Position numbers and translations under genes: made by a program. The notes below the pieces were generated by a model. The model was not told the DNA's origin. It did no database searches and saw nothing but the letters and a program-made list of their open reading frames with translations. A stretch of DNA of 64,000 bases from Poecilobothrus nobilitatus (Eukaryota > Arthropoda > Insecta > Diptera > Dolichopodidae), in contig OX352773.1 in the NCBI GenBank assembly GCA_947095535.1, positions 212,060,093-212,124,092 on the forward strand, read 5' to 3'. Below are positions 39,101 through 51,290 of this stretch, in pieces. Numbering within the stretch: the first letter of the stretch is position 1; each line of letters starts with the position of its first letter.

Positions 39101-39220
39101 TTAGACTTACGTTAGTTATCACCAAAATTTGAACTGGGAGTTGATTCATAGAGCTTTGAATACAAATGACTTATTGTACAAAAATGAAATTAAAACTTAT
39201 ATAGTTCCAGCTTTAGGATA
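36151..39220. other. AT-rich DNA without recognisable features
   Basis: Contains homopolymers near 36,990-37,005 and 37,357-37,375. No gene or element was recognised. Confidence 0.5.
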
Positions 39221-39780
39221 AGTTCACATGGGATGCATGCATTCAGATGCAAACATAATTCCGGTTACATTTGGTGTACTCTTCGGTAATATTAACGAAT
39301 ATTTTGCATCCATAATGCATCCACTCGTTCACGAATTGTAAAACGGCGACATAATTATTTTGAAAGTTTTATTTGAAAGTACCTAGTACACATACTAATA
39401 TATATTGTTTTGACATTTGATGAAAACATTTTTTATTTACAAAATACAAAATGGTTAAACTAGAGAAAATTGTTATTTTATGTGAGAAAAATTTTTAATT
39501 AATATAAACTAAATATAATTTATTAATACACATATAAAATTGGAATTTTTCTCTTTTTATTATATCCATCTTCAAAATATTTAACGTTTAAAATTTTTGA
39601 CGTTTGATTTTACGTCTGTATTTGACGTTAAAACAAATTTGTATCTTGTATGCTTCTTATATAGAGGATGCAAAAAATTTTCCATCTAAAATAAGCGAAA
39701 GGAAAAGCATGTCGTGAATACGATATATTTTTTCAACCAATCAAATGTTTTCATCCGGATGGATGCATCCCATGTGAACT
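39221..39780. mobile_element. 560-bp TIR element (MITE) with TA target duplication
   Basis: Terminal inverted repeats of 29 bp (39,221-39,249 and 39,752-39,780) match at 26 positions. Both begin AGTTCACATGGGATGCAT from the outside. TA lies directly outside each end (39,219-39,220 and 39,781-39,782), consistent with a 2-bp target duplication. Subterminal ATGCATCC motifs recur at about 39,307-39,332. The interior is AT-rich and non-coding. A TA duplication fits Tc1/mariner-type mobilisation, but the TIR is not one I can assign to a named family. Confidence 0.85.
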
Positions 39781-39782
39781 TA

Positions 39783-40385
39783 CTCTTAATTTGGTGACAC
39801 GCTTCACAAGTCTAAAATAATATAGGTTACGGGACATTATAGGTCATTTTTAACTTTCATCTTTATTTCGTCAATAGTGTTCGTCAATTCATTCGTCATT
39901 AGCGTTATTAGTTAAATTACTCATACAAACTTCAAATATCATATTCCAACAATAAACGTCAGTTCCTATATAATACAATTAGTATTAAGTAGCAGTAGAT
40001 AATTTGAAGACTTATAATACAAGTTGAAAGAGAGTAATAAGCAGGACAAAAAAAAAGCACCCTTTATGGTAAAAATTTTATTTATGGTAACAAGTAAGAA
40101 TTTTGAGGAAAAAATTTATTTTGGCTTTTAATTATATTGAAGTAAACAATATCCTTTTATTCTGTTCTTTAATAGTTTGATGATAAGGATTGGTTTTTTG
40201 TCTGTTAATTTTAAGTAGATATAGTTTTAAGATCTCAACTTCTATTTTAATGTTTTCTTATGGTTATAACAAAGTTTTGATGGAATTTTAATAATGTATT
40301 AGACTTGGTTTACTTGCTGTTGACAATTTTTTGACTTATTTCCCAATAGGAATTATTTTATAAATTGCATAAATTTTCTACATTA
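39783..40385. other. Spacer between two MITEs
   Basis: About 600 bp of AT-rich DNA with no recognised feature. Confidence 0.5.
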
Positions 40386-40615
40386 AGTAATAAATACAAT
40401 TCCGACCATAGATCAATCACCACCGGAAAAATTAGTTTCGCCAAATTTCAAACTCATCCATTAGCGAAAAAATTTGAAAATATCTTAATTTCGCTGACGA
40501 CAACTTTTTGGTAGCACTTCGATGGTTACAATTGTGAATAAATACCTCAAAAAGCATATGTTTTAATTTCTTAGTTGCGAATTTTTCGTTAATGGTCGGA
40601 ATTGTATTTATTACT
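40386..40615. mobile_element. 230-bp MITE with perfect 24-bp TIRs and TTA target duplication
   Basis: Ends 40,386-40,409 and 40,592-40,615 are exact reverse complements, beginning AGTAATAAATACAATTCC from outside. TTA precedes the left end (40,383-40,385) and follows the right end (40,616-40,618). A 3-bp TTA/TWA duplication is typical of PIF/Harbinger elements (family knowledge). The TIR sequence itself is not one I recognise. The interior is non-coding with subterminal motifs TTAGTTTCGCC, TTAGCGAAAAA and TTGCGAATTTTTCG. The perfect TIRs suggest a recent insertion. Confidence 0.92.
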
Positions 40616-40618
40616 TTA

Positions 40619-43600
40619 TATTCGAGTCAATGATGATTATTAATAAACTAAAAACCTTTATAACTTTCTTAATAATAGTAATTTAAATTTTCATTAATAA
40701 TTAATTAAATAATTATGACAGAAAATGAAAAATAAATTAAAATTATTTTAAACGAAGATTAATATAATAATATAACCTTCACCATTTAAGTTTTCTTTTT
40801 GCTTTTTTTTTTTGTTTATTATAAATATAAATATGCAGTTACATTGTATCTATCTATCTACATAAATAGTAGTAAACTTGTTAAATTAATTTTAACTGAC
40901 ATTTGAAAGAACCAACACTAAATCCAAAACAATTAAGGGAACATTTTTTTTTTTTAACTATTTATTGTGTAAATTAAAACTACTGAAATTAACTTTCATT
41001 CAGAATACCTAATTTTTAATTGAATTTTTGAATATTTAAAGAATCCCCTCTCCGCTTTTATTATTTTTCGACCAACTAAGATTTTTTCTAAAAGAATTAT
41101 TTTTAAATATATAATTTTATGTAATTAAATGTTTGTTACCTGTATAGTGGGTAACAAAATCTAGAAAAGATCTCATAACAAAAAAAAAATTGAAAGTCAA
41201 TTGTTATATTTGAAAAAGTTTTTTTGAAAAAGTAAAATGAAACTAACAGGTAACTAAAAAACAAAAAAAACATGAAATAGGTAAATTAAAAAAAAAAAAC
41301 AAAAAATTATTTTCTATTACAATGTAAAGGAAGTAATCAGTTAAAAAAAATAAAAAGAAAATTGCACAATTAAAAACAATTCAAAAATGCTTAAAATTAA
41401 TAACGATCTAATTATTATCTTACTTTTACTATATACTTAATGAAATATTACATAGTTTAAGTGTTACACTACCTAACATTATTGTTTTCCCTATCTATGT
41501 ACAAGTAAATATATTATGTTGTACATATGAAGTACGAAATTCATCTTCATATTAAGATTTAAGGTTTCGTGTAGATTTATGACTTCCAATATACTTTTTT
41601 TTATGATCTACAACTACAATAATTTTTAGTACTTTAAAAACATAATTAACATTTTACATATTATGGTCTAGGAATTTCAATACTCCTAAGTCCCTCAATT
41701 TAGAAAGACAGAATCCTTTCTTATGAACAAAATTTTATTGCTAAAATCGTTCCTTTTCTCTTGGAGTGCATATATTTAGTACAGTAAATCCAGTTTTCAT
41801 ATGTATACTATATGTAATGTTATGCATTTTATTACAATATTACAGGGGGTTGAAAGGGAAATAAAGGGAAGATCAATTTTAAACATAGATATTTTTTTGA
41901 GAGCCAGGACAAGACAAGAGATTGAATTAAATTAAAAGGTAGGTAAAAAGCAAAAGACATTAGGCAATTAGTAAAAAATACTCCGAGGTTGACTACAAAA
42001 ATTAAGATAACAGAGAAAATGATAAGAGAACAGAAAATCTGAAATCCTTTAAATGTTGCAACATTTTCCAATATCTAGAAATTTTAATGAAATATTTAAA
42101 CGAACAGTAGAACTTAAATATTTATGCTCTTTCCAAGTTTTCGCCGTCGTACATGCCCATAGAAATAAACTCCCTATTTATTGCTATTTGCTAGAAATAA
42201 TATAACATATTCACATTGGTTTACAATGATCTTTTAATTTTACTAAACTAAAATTACATATCAACTGTAAATTAGAAAACAAAATTAAAATAACCGTGAA
42301 ATTTAATAGATCTAATTAAGCATCTAATTAAGTAAGCCTATAGTTTACTTAGCCAAAGGGTAAATGAAGGTGTTTATCAATGAACTTGCATTCAAACATG
42401 TATAACATTTCCAATTCAAAATAATTCCATACCTTAATAGTAACATTCTCATATTGAATTGTTTCGAGAAAAAAAAAATGCAGAAGTTGTAAAAAATCAC
42501 ACCTCATTTGCATAAGTTGAAATATGAAAAAAAAAAAAGTTGAAAATTGAAACCTTGTATTTGCAGTTGTTTATTAGACATTCCAGTAACTTAAAATAGT
42601 TAAATGTCTATATAATAAATTGTTAATGTTCATTATTTTCGGTTGGGACAATCCGAAAACTATTTAAATTAATATTGAATTAAATATTATGATATAAATG
42701 TACAACTGTTTTCTATCTTAAGACAAAACATTTAGATTGTTTAAAAGATAATTAGTTTGTCATTTACTGATTGAAGAAAATCCGAAAAAAAATGCATAGA
42801 AAATGCAGTAGAATAAAAGCAAAAGAAACTGCGATATTCCCTTTTTTGGCATTATTCTTATGGATGGGATGTACAATTATGTCCATATTAAAGTAACTTG
42901 CAAATGTTCAAATACGTATTATATCAAATCTGTCTTGATTTAGCTTTACTGTGACTTGAAAGTTGTATTCAGTAAATTACTGTTCAAAAAATTTCTATTA
43001 AATTAGTTTGGATTTTCCAAGAAGGCAACACTAGGTTGTGCGTGTAAATCATACATTTATTGTTTATGATGTAAACATTTTTGTTTTTGGTAAAATAGTC
43101 ATAAGATGACATTTAAGAGAACATTTAAAAATGGTTGAACAGTTAGTAGAACTCAGTCTAAAAATGTTTAAAAAGACGAAAATCTTAATAAAATTATATA
43201 GTCTTTTTATGTAACGATGATTTTCAACTTTTAAATATTTGCGGATAGTTCTTGTGTTTAAAACGTACTTCTGTTTTTTCCGATAAAAAAATATGTGCCT
43301 TAAACCATTGAATCCAACCGAGATACCGTAAATCGGTTCCGTTATGTAATAATGCTTAGAAAAAAAAATGCATTTAACTAAAAAATAAGAATTGTTTAAA
43401 ACAATAAACTCAAAAAAAAAACAAAAATTAAACTTCATATCTCTAATTGCATGCTCGTTAAAATATTAATAATGAACACGAATAAAAAAAAAAATCATAA
43501 CCAATTTCCGGATAATTTTTAAAACCAATTTTGAATTAGACAAAAAAAAAAAAGATAAATAATATGATTATGAGGACAGGATGAATCCAAGGTTTGAGAA

Positions 43601-44610
43601 ATTTTTTTTTTAGTTCAAAAATATCATTGTTTAATAATTTCACACCTTCATATGATTATTAAATAAAATTACACGTTTAACTAACTACTTACGTGACAGG
43701 TTAATAAATTTTGTTGTACTTAAGTTGATACCTAATTAGTATATTTTTTTTCTCGTTTTAATTAGTACTGTTAAATGAGAAAATCTCTTTTCTATTTGTT
43801 AAAAAAAAAAAAAAAATTGAATACAATACAAATAATAATTTTCAAATATTAAAAAATCAATGGAATTTTGTAAAATTAAATCTCATACATGATGTAAATT
43901 ATATTTAAACAAAAAAAAAAAAACAATGGGGTAACAATTTGTTTAAATATATGTTTTTTCGTTAAGTTATTGTTGGACGACGACCATAAATCATTTCTAG
44001 AAAAATTGTTTTATGGCACGATACTTAACATTTTTTTTTTAAATCCATTATATAAAGCACAATGTTTGTTTGTTTATTTGTTTAGAAGAAGCTATATGCT
44101 ATTTTGCTTTACTAACCGCTTGAGGCTCAAGAGTATTGACATATTTTCGTTTTTTTTTAAACTGTTACTAATCTATTTGAGGGGTTTTAAAAATAGCACG
44201 TTGGTGCTCCTTCTTGCGAATGAATTTGCACAATATATTAACTCGTTTTGGTCCGACGTACTGTAAGCTGTATGTATTTCAAATTGTGCAATTAAACTTC
44301 AATTTCCTGAAAGAAAGCTCGTGATAAATTTTTATTAAGTTTCGTTAACCCATTCTGGAATGAGAACTCCTTCAAAATTTTTCGTTTTTTTCGATTTAAA
44401 TAATTTATCAGATTTAATTTAAATATTGCTCAAGGGTTTTTCAGTTCCGAAAAGGAGGACCTTGGTTTTAAACTCTGGCAAGAAAAAAAGAAAAATAAGT
44501 ACTAATTTTATCGTATTTATATAATATATAATAAAGATGTTACTGCTTATTACGGCATAGTGATACTACTGCATATTGTAACTGTTGATAGCTTCGAGAC
44601 TGAAAATAGT
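40619..44610. other. AT-rich DNA, no genes recognised
   Basis: Contains open frames of 124 codons (43,064-43,438, minus) and 98 codons (43,970-44,266, plus). Both have low-complexity, hydrophobic or lysine-rich translations and no family motif. No repeat family member was recognised. Confidence 0.45.
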
Positions 44611-44628
44611 AATAATAATAATAATAAT
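44611..44628 (+). repeat. (AAT)6 microsatellite
   Basis: Six AAT units immediately upstream of SINE-B copy 5. Such AAT runs also flank the copy at 28.1-28.2 kb in looser form, so it may be part of the repeat or a preferred insertion context. Confidence 0.85.
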
Positions 44629-44629
44629 A

Positions 44630-44825
44630 GGCGAATTAATTGTTGCCTTGCAATTCGACTCCTCAATTGAAAGTTTCCGCATCTATGTTTTATAATTTCT
44701 TAAACTAACTCTGACATTATATTGGATAAAAAGGGAGATGGATTTAGTCAGTAATAAGCTGGCACTATACTAAGACGGTATTCTTGGTGTCTTTGCAAGA
44801 TGACTACCTGCCTTAAGAAAAAAAG
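44630..44825 (+). mobile_element. SINE-B family, copy 5
   Basis: Shows the best head of the family. TTGTTGCCTTGCAATTCGAC and TCC include a B-box-like GCAATTCGACTCC, and TTGAAAGTTTCCGC follows. The 3' domain reads TTTAGTCAGTAATAAGCTGG, CACTATACTAAGACGG, TATTCTTGGTGTCTTTGC and CTGCCTTAAG, with an A-rich end. The 3' domain matches reverse copy 2 at 11.6 kb and copy 4 at 28.4 kb. The direction was set by the B box and the A tail. Confidence 0.6.
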
Positions 44826-47800
44826 ACGAAAACTAATAAGACAAAGTTCTACATTTGAATATAAATTTAAATATAATTGTATATATTTTTGCTGCAACAA
44901 TAGCATATTTTAAATCTATTCGTCAATTTCGACTTTATCATATTGAAATAAGTAACAATTGTCAAGGTCATGTGCTGATTTGATGCATTAAATAATTAAC
45001 AGAATGAATTAATATGAACAATGAATGTATAAACAAAAAGTTAAATCAAAACCCATTTCAAATAGAAAACCCGCATCTTCTCTATGTCAACTATATAAAT
45101 GAATTATTATATAAAATAATATATTATATATTTTATATATTATATGTAATATTATATTATATAAGTGTTCTTTTAGTATACCCAAATTAACTTGCAAAAT
45201 TATTTCCGAAAAAAAAAAACACGAGCTACAAATAGAGACAAAAATAATATCGGGATGTATAATTTTTAATTGAATATTTTTTCTTTCACAATGATTACCA
45301 TAATTTCCAGAAGTTTTTACCAAAAAAAAAATTCACCAACGACGCATCAATTTCCACTTTGATTTCCACCTGGATTCTTAAAAGCAGAGTTAAAATTAAC
45401 TAGAAATAAATTTTAATACCTTTCAAAAGTAAAAAAAAAAGAAAGACCTGCGTGTATCGTTTTCAAATAGTATATATATATATTAGTATATATATTAACT
45501 GATAAGTTAGTCAAGCAGGGTTTAACTTAAAAAGTATACTTTTACAGTTCTTCTTTTTACTGTATAGTAGAGCAGAGAAATAAAGGCGAAAAAAAAGAAG
45601 TTTTTTGCGCGCCTTTTTTCTTATTATTTAATTTTTACGTTACGCAGGTGGTATTGTTTTTGTTTTCATATTATATTTATTTTACGTTTTTCTTACGTCC
45701 ATCGTACGTGTATGATAATATAGTTTACGATGAAAACAGTTTTCATTCATTAAAACAATCAAGCGTTTGTTTTTTTTTTGTTGTTTTTTTACTTTTATAT
45801 TCAATTTTGCAATACCCCTATAATTCTTTTTATAAATTAAAAATTGAAAACGTAAAAAAAGGTTATTTTTGAGTTCTGGCAATGAAACAGGATGCAAGTG
45901 CAAAATAAATTGTATGATTGTATACATAATACAGTATATTGATTGTATGATTGTATTATAGTATTGGGAGGATTTTATATACTGGTGTACGCATATCCTG
46001 ATGATCGCATTAGAAACCCTAAATTACATTATAGATATATATATATATATTTTTTTTTTGCTTATTCTTTGTTGTTCTTGTTCTTGCTGCTCTTTGATTT
46101 ATAGTGGTTGTATGCAATAAAATCGCGGTGATATTTCTCTGGGTCATATATTAAATTTTTTTTTTGATTGAGAATTACTTTATGTTACATTCTGATAAAT
46201 ACTAGACGTAATGTAAATATACTAGGTAATATTAGGCAAACATTTAATAAAGATGCCGAGAAATATAATGCTTTTTGTAGTTAACTGGATACCTGGCTCC
46301 ATTTTTCCTTTGCTATTTTAAACATTCAAAACCTATTCAGACGAATACTGATTTTTCTATTTTTTAAGTTTTTCTTTAAAGTTATGTAGGCAGACCTAAT
46401 TTTTGATCAAATATTCCGTCAGTCTGCACCCGCATTGGTCTGTTTAATGGAATGAAATGAAAAATACGATGGACTACAGCTTTACAAATACATACAAATT
46501 AGTCATTAAGCAATTATGTATATATATTGTGGAGTATTTATACATTTAAAAAAATTTCAATATAAAAGACCTAGACGAGGAACTCACATTACTAAAAGCA
46601 AAAAAAATTAAGACGAGCTGGCCAGGATTCGTTATAAAAAGTTATCGAAAGGTGTTGTGTCGGAATAAGTAAATATAATAAATAATTCTTGTATCAGGTA
46701 ATAGATGGTGCACATTTATGAAGCCATATTCTTGTATAATAATGGCTATAATCGATTAATCAACAGTTACATATCCTAAACTTTTTTTTAAAAAATCAGA
46801 ATATGGGGAATTTATTATCGTCCTCCCAGACCCATAATATGTTGACATGAATGAGAATGCATGTGTTGAAAATGCTTTGTGTCATACTCATATCTTTTAA
46901 TGGATGATCTGGAACGGGCAGAAATGGGTTTAAGCAAATTTTGTCATATTCCATAAAGCGATGTTATATGTATTCACATTTTAATCATAATTGGATTTCA
47001 AAATGTATTTGGCATATTTAAGACTGATAAGTATTTTTAAAAACTTTTCAGAATTTTATTAACAGAATATAATTAAAGTTGTAGTAAAAACGTTTTTCTT
47101 CAATAAAAGTTACGTGTAGTATTAAATTTTTTAACATATATGTGTATGTATTGAATAAAGTGAATGTATATATTATTACAATTTAAAATACGTCATGTTT
47201 GTTATTTACAACTCATCTTGTATATTGCGGTGTTATGCGTACAAAAATTTATAATCGTTGTATATTAAATTAAGTTTAGTTTCTACTTTTTTTTTATTTT
47301 GTTATTTTGAACAATCCAACAGCACATAAATAAACAGGATAAAAAATCAGGAAGCAAGGTGCTAAATAAACTCAATGTATATTAATAGTAGAGCAGTACA
47401 AAACAAAAAAAAAAACTTTTGACATTTCTTTTTTCATTCTTACTGTAATAAAATCGTTACTATCCTCTCTTTCTTTTTTTTCTTGTCAATTTTGCAGAAG
47501 TCCTTTGATACAAATTTATGTCCCCAAAAATGTTGAAATATTTTTTCCCTTTTTTTTTTAATTCTTTTTGTTGTTTTCATTGTTGACGGAAATATATACA
47601 CACACACTCAAATTTAATATATAATATATTAAATATATATATAAATAAATAAATAATATGAGAACTTGTTTTAATCATCAGCAGGTTGAATCTGAAGGAT
47701 TGTTGCAAAACCAAAAACAAAAAAAAAAAACAAAATTAAATGGGAAGGGGTTTTTTTTTGTTGATTATGTTGTTGTTGTTGTTGCAGCATTTTAAGTGAA

Positions 47801-48849
47801 TGAATTAAGGTATGAGTGTATAAATATATTTGACTTGACAGTATAGATTTTAGGTAAAGACATTGTATTCAAATGGTTTTTTTTTTTGTTATTCCTTTTT
47901 CTTTTCTTTTAAATCCGAATCGGAAGGAAGGAAGGAAGTTATGCAATCTGGACTTGTTTTTATTCACTAGTAAAAAAAAAAAAAAACATGTTTACTTACT
48001 TATTATGAAATAATTTGGGTTATTGTTTTTTTTTTTTTTGTTGTTTAAAGTGATTACTAAAATGCTTAAAGGGAATTAAATTTTAGTAAAACGAAAAATT
48101 ATTGTATGTACATATGTATATTATAAAAATTAAAAAATCTGCTCTTACTGCTGCTATTAAAGACAAATTTTACATTGTGAAAGTTAAACTTATTTTAACT
48201 TAATTATAGGTTATTTTAGTTAATTTGTAATCTGGTTATTTACAACATATTTGTAATATTTTTAAATGAAAGTTTAAATATTTGCAAAAAACTTATAATA
48301 AAACTTTTTAGATTTTTGATCACATATTTTGTCATTTTTTTTAAACACAATTTTTTTTTTCAAATTTTTAAATTATCTTAATAAGAAAAATTAAAAAGAA
48401 AGAATAAAATTTTGAAAATATATAATACATAAAATTAAATTAATTAAAATCCTTGAACACATTGCAATAACCTGTCATTGACTTTTTGATATTTTGATTT
48501 TTGTAAAAGTTCCACATAAAAGTGATAATAACCATAAGAGTCCTAAAATACTGGAATATATTGAATACCAATTAACGACTCGTAATATATAATTTAAAAA
48601 AAAAGAATATTTTAATGTATATAACTTAGATCTCTTTAATGGGGGTTTCCAAAATATTTTTAACAGAGCAAAAATATAAGCTTTCAGATATTAGGAACTG
48701 TTTATTTGTTTAGGTTAAAAAAGAATCAAAATAGAATAACAAATGATTCATTTTTTTTTATTAATAAAGACTGAACTAATGCGTCTGTAATCACTTAATT
48801 CTATATCCGTAATTCATCTTCAAATGTAACTCGTAAGTCACCTTAGCTT
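44826..48849. other. AT-rich DNA, simple repeats only
   Basis: Holds TA runs (about 45,100-45,165, 45,470-45,500, 46,032-46,049), a GAAG patch at about 47,925-47,938 and a (GTT)n run at 47,769-47,784. Overlapping 74- and 81-codon frames on opposite strands at 45.65-45.93 kb look like chance. No gene was recognised. Confidence 0.5.
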
Positions 48850-48995
48850 TTCTTGACCAGGTTATGGGTACTAAAGGTCATATAGTCTATTGTTTGGTCT
48901 AAAAAGGGAGGTGGTGTTTAGTCGGTTGAAGTTCTTCCACTCCTCTATGTGTCTTTCGATGATTCCCACCCACTCTAGCAAAAAAAAAAAAAGTA
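48850..48995 (+). mobile_element. SINE-B family, copy 6
   Basis: TTGACCAGGTTATGGGTAC, TCTATTGTTTGGTCTAAA, GAGGTGGTGTTTAGTCGG and ATGTGTCTTTCGATGATTCC are followed by CACCCACTCTAGC and poly(A). The block order matches copy 3 (23.8 kb), and the 3' end matches copies 2, 4 and 5 (GTGTCTTTGG-AAGATTCCCACC). Confidence 0.55.
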
Positions 48996-50595
48996 GGAGA
49001 ATCTATTTAAAAGGAGTTGCCAAGTTTACAATACGATGATATTGTTTGAGAATTCACATAAATTTAAAAAAAAAGGAATTTCTAACACATTTTGCCTTTT
49101 TTCTTGAAAAATTGGGATAGAAAGGGTTCCATGCTCTATATAGCGTGAATTTCTTTGCAAAATCTACAGTTAAGATCCACATATATACCTAAGTATAGAG
49201 TATATCTACTGATCAGACAATGATCCGTAATCTTTCGATTCAACAAATTATGTTATTTTAAGTCTCCAGACAGTGACTATACGTTTGAGTCTTTTTAAAT
49301 TCAAATACGGCTACATGACTCTGGTTATTCTGCAAAATCATTAAAGATTATTAGAATAATAAATTGTTTATTATTTTCCTTTAGACGTTTTGTTTTAACA
49401 AAAAATGTAGAATTTAGAATTATGTATATGTCACTTTTTTGTGGCTTATATGACATTACTTTGAAAAAATAGCAAAGGCAAAGGTACATCTAACAATAAC
49501 AATGGCACACCTACATTCTGTATTTTTTTAGGATATTGTACAATAATGTCGAGGAAAACTCAAAGGTAAATTAATTTTTAATAATTATATAAAATTTAAT
49601 ATAGAAAACTAATTAAAATGACAACTCAAGTACTTTTTTTTTTAATAAATTTATTCATTAAAAAGTAAAACTTTCAAATTTTTTTAACTTTGAAATAAAT
49701 TTTGTATATTTTATATATAATTATTCCAAAAAAAAAAACAGAAAAATTTAATTAAGGGCAATAAAGAAAAACTATTAATTATAAGGAATTATTTTAAAAT
49801 ATAATTTAAAGAAATAAAAAATAAGTGTCCTCTATAAAATTAATTATTTTTACCATAATTTTAAATGTTCACCTAAAAATCATTTGTAATTGGCACAGAT
49901 ATTTATAAATATTTAATTAAAAATTTGATCTTTAAATTACAACTTTTAATATATGACAATTTTAGTACATTAAACAAAAAAAAAAAAATTAATAGTAAAC
50001 CTTTGGGAATTTAATTTTGAATAGAAAGTAAAGTATGAGTACTAAACAAATTCAAAAGAATCATATATCCATTAGATTACATAAATAAACCAAATTGAAT
50101 CAGTAGCAAATTATTTAAATTTGTTAAGTAAGTATTGGAAAAAATTATCCCCATTCCAAATTTGTTGAACAGTATATAGATTTAGTACTACAAACAGTAT
50201 TTTTAAATGTATGTTACAAAAAATACCCGTAATCGTTTTTAATAAAGAGTTTGATCCTAACTAAATGACTTTTATTTCAATAAATTCATCATTTTATAAT
50301 TGACATAAAAGAGTTTAGTAATAGTTTTGGATTTAACCATTTTTATTCAAAAATTTATAATTCAATTTACAAAAAAAAAAACAAGGAACTTTGTGAAATC
50401 TATGATTTCTATAAATGCGAATATTTTTTTGTATAATTTAATACGATTTAACATTTAGGAAATTTCCCCAGGTGTTTCAATATTCACATGTTCTAAAAAA
50501 CGAAATTTTAAATTTTTAACCCCTCATATAAGCTGTCTATTTTTTTTGATCCGATCATGAAACCTTCATTAGTTTTCATACAAATCGTTGATCCA
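48996..50595. other. AT-rich DNA without recognisable features
   Basis: No gene or element was recognised. A/T homopolymers only. Confidence 0.5.
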
Positions 50596-50767
50596 GATTT
50601 TGAGGTATTGTGAAATTTTGAAATTTCTCTTTTTTGACAATTTGCAAAGTGACATTTAATTTTCTAATTTCTTACATATGATTACAAATGTCAAAACAAA
50701 CTTTCAAAATTAAGTTAATTAATATATGTCAAAAAAAATTTCCTAGTAGTTTTGCTGCTGTAGCTGT
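50596..50767 (+). repeat. Direct repeat, left copy (~172 bp)
   Basis: Begins GATTTTGAGGTATTGTG and ends CTGCTGTAGCTGTTA. The same sequence recurs at 51,115-51,290 with about 13 differences by eye, including small indels. Both contain the unbroken shared block CAAAGTGACATTTAATTTTC. The two copies flank a TIR-bounded unit. Origin unknown; non-coding. Confidence 0.9.
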
Positions 50768-50811
50768 TACTTTTAACGCGAAGAATCCAAAATTAGTTTA
50801 CTATCCCTGAC

Positions 50812-51111
50812 ATCCAAATTGCATAAAAAAAGCGTTTGGTCGCGCTACAAATACACATAAAGTTTTTTAATGCATTGTAAAATCGATGTTTCGCGTCTAA
50901 ATGCAATGTAAATGTAATAAAATTTAGAACAAGTTTTTTACAATTTAGAACCAGAAAATTTTAGATGCAAAAATTTTAAACAAACGCACATCGTAGGCGG
51001 TGTACAAACTGACATAATGCAATTTAGATCATGATACTTTGTAAAAAGCTTTTGGTTACAATTTGGATCATAATACTTTGCAACGAACGTTTTTTTTTAT
51101 GCAATTGGGAT
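50812..51111. mobile_element. 300-bp TIR-bounded unit between direct repeats
   Basis: The left end is ATCCAAATTGCAT, seven A, then GCGTTTGGTCGC. The right end in reverse is ATCCCAATTGCAT, nine A, then CGTTCGTTG. These are imperfect inverted ends of about 27 bp. The interior has GCAATGTAAATGTAATAAAA and two diverged tandem copies of ATTTAGATCATGATACTTTG. No target duplication immediately flanks the ends. It may be a MITE nested between the repeats, or the core of one composite element whose arms are the direct repeats. Confidence 0.6.
51020..51090 (+). repeat. Two-copy subterminal tandem repeat
   Basis: CAATTTAGATCATGATACTT and CAATTTGGATCATAATACTT follow each other about 40 bp apart within the right half of the TIR-bounded unit. 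Subterminal repeats often serve as transposase binding sites in MITEs; that role is only inferred here. Confidence 0.6.
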
Positions 51112-51114
51112 TTT

Positions 51115-51290
51115 GATTTTGATATATTGTGAAATTTTTAAATTTGTCCTTTTTGACAGTTTTCAAAGTGACATTTAATTTTCTAATTTCTTACTTATGA
51201 TTACAAATGTCAAAACAAACTTTCAAAATTGAGTTAATTAATATATGTCAAAAAAAAATTTCCTAGTCGTGCTTTGCTGCTTTAGCTGTT
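51115..51290 (+). repeat. Direct repeat, right copy (~176 bp)
   Basis: The partner of 50,596-50,767 in the same orientation, starting 519 bp after it. It begins only three bases after the TIR end at 51,111, whereas the left copy ends 44 bp before the left TIR. Confidence 0.9.

Noticed and set aside
41141..41161. GTTACC...GGTAAC hairpin
   Set aside because: Only 6-bp arms; frequent by chance and not linked to a feature.
43064..43438. 124-codon frame on the minus strand
   Set aside because: Low-complexity F/K/Y/I-rich translation without a motif. A frame of this length is only mildly unexpected at this composition, and nothing around it suggests a gene.
43970..44266. 98-codon frame on the plus strand
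   Set aside because: Hydrophobic, no recognised domain, length within chance for six frames of such DNA.
45648..45927. Overlapping frames on opposite strands
   Set aside because: Mirror frames arise when stop codons are absent on one strand in a phase that also spares the other. No motif in either translation.
46561..46680. Possible LINE tail (AGACGAGCTGGCCAGGATTC, similar to a K-x-R-W-A-G-H motif)
   Set aside because: The resemblance needs a stop to be ignored, and another frame gives an equally plausible unrelated peptide. No supporting neighbours.
50596..51290. CRISPR-like or LTR structure
   Set aside because: Two long direct repeats only, with no spacer series. The repeats lack visible TG...CA ends, primer-binding site or coding region.
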